From Silene noctiflora (taxonomy: Eukaryota; Streptophyta; Magnoliopsida; Caryophyllales; Caryophyllaceae), in the NCBI GenBank assembly GCA_009801015.1, contig VHZZ01000975.1, positions 93,263-113,847 of the forward strand: a stretch of 20,585 bases of DNA, read 5' to 3'. Each line of letters begins with the position of its first letter. Within the stretch, counting starts at the first letter, position 1. The notes beneath the pieces are model-generated. The model made no database searches. It was not told the origin of the DNA and was given only the letters and a program-made list of their open reading frames with translations. Of the stretch, positions 18,301-20,585 are shown in pieces. Position numbers and translations under genes: made by a program.

Positions 18301-20256
18301 TATCTCCCATTACTCCCTTAATAATTACTCCCATCCCAAGCAAGCCCTTAGAGGTAATGAGCAACCGTCAAAGCAGAGATTCAGGTTTTGGTAGAGTGGG
18401 CCTATGACTGAGTATAACTCTGGATTTTTTTGCATCAAATCCCTTAGGAAAGTCAGAACTAATAATTTCTCGAAGTATCCAAACTCGATAATGAATCATG
18501 TAAAGGCAGTGGTGGTCGGCAATTAGATAATAATAGAGAAATGTTCATAGTAGCAGGTATTGAAAAATGAGGAGAGTATAAACTTCACACTTAGCATGAA
18601 GAAGCAGCAAAAGAATGCCGTAGAAAAACTATCCTACCTAGTTACATTACACACTTCACTGATGAGCAATTGGCGAATCAAAAGTTCAACACTACAAACA
18701 TAAGAATGAAAAATTTCCAATTCATTCTACAGATTTATTAGAGAGTGAATCTTCATACCGAAATTGTAAAGAACATTGTAACTAATGTAGCAAACTTCTC
18801 AAAATAACCATTCCACATCAGAAAGTATCGATTGATCCAGCAACAAACCATTCCTTACAAATTAACAAAAGAGGGCATCCTTAAATTAGATTGAACAATG
18901 CAATTTGCCTTCCAACCTTTTTTTATACCAATTATGAATTAAAAGAGAACAAGGAGTCCACATATGTAATTGTTACAAAGGTATTCCAATTCCATTATAG
19001 AAACATAATTGGGATATCCATAAAAGCACCAAAGTTTTAGCCCATGTAGAAGTTACAAAATAAATCAACCCCAAATATAATCTCAAGGATGTCTAGCTCT
19101 TGAAAATACACAAGAATTATGCTCTAAGCACACTCACAGAACAACAGCAAACAAGAAACATCTCCGCAATTGCTTCCTTCCTATCTTTTCTACTACCAAA
19201 GCCTTGAAACAAAGTTGTGAGAAATTCAACCATCGAACTACGACACACCCACTGTTCTTCATGAATATTAATCAGCCTCAAGCATAAACTATAACCACTT
19301 AACCAGCATCACAATTGGCGGTCAAATTCACCCTCATCTCACAAAAATTCGATAACATAACAGTATATAACACACACACATTTCGGCTAAGAGCAGTATC
19401 ATATCTGCGCCTTTGAAGATTGTCGTAAGTGTTTATTTTTCCTAGTACTAAAAAGATTACACATTGTCCATAATCCACTTGCCATCCAACTAAGCATAAT
19501 ACATGTATACACTACACCGTGCTTTGATCGTGAAAGGAAAAGATCAGAAAGAGAAGGTAGATGGCATTGCTCAAACTGATAAAGCATAAAACCAAACCAC
19601 CAATTTACACACATTAACCAAAAGACATTACTAAATTATGACAATGAATAAGAAAATTGACTACCTACAGCTCAACAACAACAACAACACATAACCCAAG
19701 TGCCTCAATGGCTCCCGCAAATTACAAGTTAAGGGGGCTTCAGTCTTAGTCCTATGTTAGCATCATGAAGAGGTTGTTTCCGAATTACCTAAGATGAAAA
19801 TTGCGTCGAGAACTACCCACAGCTCGAGTTAATCATTCAACAACCTTAAAACATTAATCATCACCACAAAATCACCCAATTCCCAAACAACAATCAATTA
19901 ACCAAATTACCAATCCTCAAAACAGTAATCAAACTTCAATTAAACAATCACAAACAACAAATTCCCTTAAATCAACAAAAAGATCACATCTTTATACAAA
20001 CAAAACAAAACCCACATATCAAAAACCCTAAATAATCAAAATTAACCAATAGAGTAATAGTAAAACAGTAAAAAAAAAAGAGAGATAAAAGAATAAACCT
20101 TTTTTCACCACCAGCATAGTATTCTTGAGGAGCACCATCTGAGTCACTGTCCGAATCATGACCCGAATGACGATTCAAATCGGCGAGGGTTCGAATCCCA
20201 CCAGCGGGTCTTCCACTAGTGCTTGATCTCGCGGGTTTCTTGTCTTTGGAAGCCAT
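15306..20256 (-). CDS. PUX4: Plant UBX domain protein (PUX3/PUX4 type), SEP-UBX adaptor of CDC48, 4 coding exons
   Basis: Exons on the minus strand: 20256-20099, 17038-16756, 16435-16340, 15683-15306 (stop TAG at 15308-15306). They total 915 nt (304 aa), about the length of Arabidopsis PUX3/PUX4; all introns are GT-AG. Proteins of this p47-like type bind the AAA ATPase CDC48/p97 and regulate its hexamers and substrate choice. Visible parts: an N-terminal low-complexity stretch with [11 protein letters not shown] (about 19-29), an acidic HDSDSDSDG run, an SHP-like box FTGTGRTL (94-101), a SEP domain (about 116-180, [18 protein letters not shown] onward), a second SHP-like box FQGVARTL (188-195), and a C-terminal UBX domain (about 230-304) with GFPPKPL in the loop that contacts CDC48. 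No UBA domain is present. The ATG sits in a good context (CCATGG). PUX3 and PUX4 cannot be told apart here. Confidence 0.95.
15691..15712. repeat. Palindromic AAGACGGTCTT repeat in PUX intron 3
   Basis: TATAAGACGGTCTTACACC lies just inside the 3' end of the intron, right before the acceptor TACTTGCAG on the minus strand. It is a short perfect palindrome of the same family as the repeats near 1952 and 9578. Confidence 0.5.
16212..16308. mobile_element. Short Stowaway-like MITE in PUX intron 3
   Basis: The left end is CTTCCCTCCTATCC and the right end is GAGTCGGAGGTAG, imperfectly inverted. Both are flanked by TA (16210-16211 and 16309-16310), the target duplication used by Stowaway elements. 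It is about 97 bp, with AT-rich interior and no coding capacity. Confidence 0.6.
18039..18347. mobile_element. Tourist-like (PIF/Harbinger) MITE, 309 bp, in PUX intron 1
   Basis: The ends are GGGCTTGCTTGGGATG at 18039 and CATCCCAAGCAAGCCC ending at 18347. They form a terminal inverted repeat of about 34 bp with one mismatch (GAGAGTAATTATTAAGGG against its inverse). A TTA trinucleotide flanks each side (18036-18038 and 18348-18350), the target duplication typical of Tourist elements. The interior is purine-rich on the left and pyrimidine-rich on the right, so the whole element can fold into a long hairpin. There is no open reading frame. Confidence 0.85.
19672..19790 (+). mobile_element. Au-type SINE copy D, in PUX intron 1
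   Basis: It runs from CAACAACAACAACAACAC and ATAACCCAAGTGCCTCAATG (box A region) through GGCTCCCGCAAATTACAAG and CAGTCTTAGTCCTATGTTAG to GAGGTTGTTTCCGAATTACC. The box B region is shortened (GGGGGCTTCAGTC, with the GTCGAATGTACG block missing). It lies antisense to the host gene. Confidence 0.75.
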
Positions 20257-20585
20257 GGATTAAATTGATTTGGGAGTGATGATTTTTTTGAAGGGTAGTT
20301 GGGGTGTGTTTTGTATTAACGTAGGGATTGGTTAATAAATTTGTTATTAAAAAAGTTTAACTAATTTAAAAAAAATATTGAAATCAGACTTTCACAAAAT
20401 CAAATTTTAAAGTTCTAAATAATATGATAAATGAATGAAAAGTAATAGAGTTTATACATAATTTAACGACGGTACAAATATTGGGAAATTTTTATTATCT
20501 CATTTCAAAATTATTATAAACAACATTAATGTTTGCTTTTTATACAGATGATATATTAAATAATTAAGTAATTCACCACAATCCT
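20257..20585 (-). promoter_or_regulatory. PUX 5' leader and promoter flank
   Basis: The region upstream of the PUX ATG on the minus strand contains a CCAAT motif at about 20327-20331. Beyond it is strongly AT-rich sequence to the window edge. I see no unambiguous TATA box, so the start site is not placed. Confidence 0.35.

Larger units (their letters stand above)
17039..20098 (-). other. PUX intron 1, 3060 bp
   Basis: Donor GTTTATTC follows the exon 1 end at 20099, and acceptor TTTTTTCTAG precedes exon 2 at 17038. The intron holds the Tourist-like MITE and SINE copy D. The rest is AT-rich with no supported gene. It separates the short acidic N-terminal exon from the SEP-coding exons. A telo-box-like AAACCCTAA lies at 20023-20031, about 70 bp inside the donor. 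Confidence 0.85.

Noticed and set aside
1..20585. CRISPR arrays, operons, phage or biosynthetic clusters
   Set aside because: The window is plant nuclear DNA with spliced genes. There are no regularly spaced repeats with unique spacers, and the three genes belong to unrelated processes.

Overview
The window is nuclear DNA of a flowering plant. It carries three spliced, intron-rich genes, all on the minus strand. Each conceptual CDS assembles cleanly from GT-AG introns into a full-length member of a well-known plant family. The intergenic DNA and introns are AT-rich and hold typical plant small transposons: Au-type SINEs, Tourist-like and Stowaway-like MITEs, and a non-autonomous hAT-like element. 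The repeat style, especially short inverted repeats built on a GAGAC/GTCTC core, suggests a eudicot, perhaps Caryophyllales (spinach/beet/quinoa relatives). That taxonomic guess is inference only.

Layout from left to right. Bases 1-850 are gene-poor DNA downstream of gene 1. Bases 851-5681 (minus) are an 11-exon OSCA1/CSC1-type hyperosmolality-gated calcium channel gene of 762 aa. A probable leader intron extends it to about 7.0 kb, and an ABRE-like ACGTGTC motif lies near 7.27 kb. Bases 8228-11462 (minus) are a 5-exon gene for the BAH-PHD histone reader EBS (216 aa), whose last coding exon has only 27 nt. Bases 11463-15305 are a long gene-free stretch with a 617-bp hAT-like element (12861-13477, 8-bp target duplication), a degraded Stowaway-like MITE and small tandem repeats. 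Bases 15306-20256 (minus) are a 4-exon PUX3/PUX4-type SEP+UBX CDC48 adaptor gene (304 aa). Its 3-kb first intron holds a 309-bp Tourist-like MITE and a SINE. The right edge is the PUX promoter/leader.

The three genes are not an operon and have no known common pathway: osmosensing at the membrane, chromatin control of flowering, and CDC48/p97 adaptor. Their order does match, from memory, a segment of Arabidopsis chromosome 4 (OSCA1.2 - EBS - PUX3 around At4g22120-At4g22150) and its duplicate (OSCA1.1, a BAH gene, PUX4 around At4g04210-At4g04340). This looks like an old conserved microsyntenic block.

I found no novel defence, toxin, viral or biosynthetic system. The most notable points are the conserved gene order, four same-orientation SINE copies that all sit in the 5'-most introns of their host genes, the 27-nt EBS terminal coding exon, and the structured hAT-like element, which has three ambiguous bases in and beside its AT-rich core.
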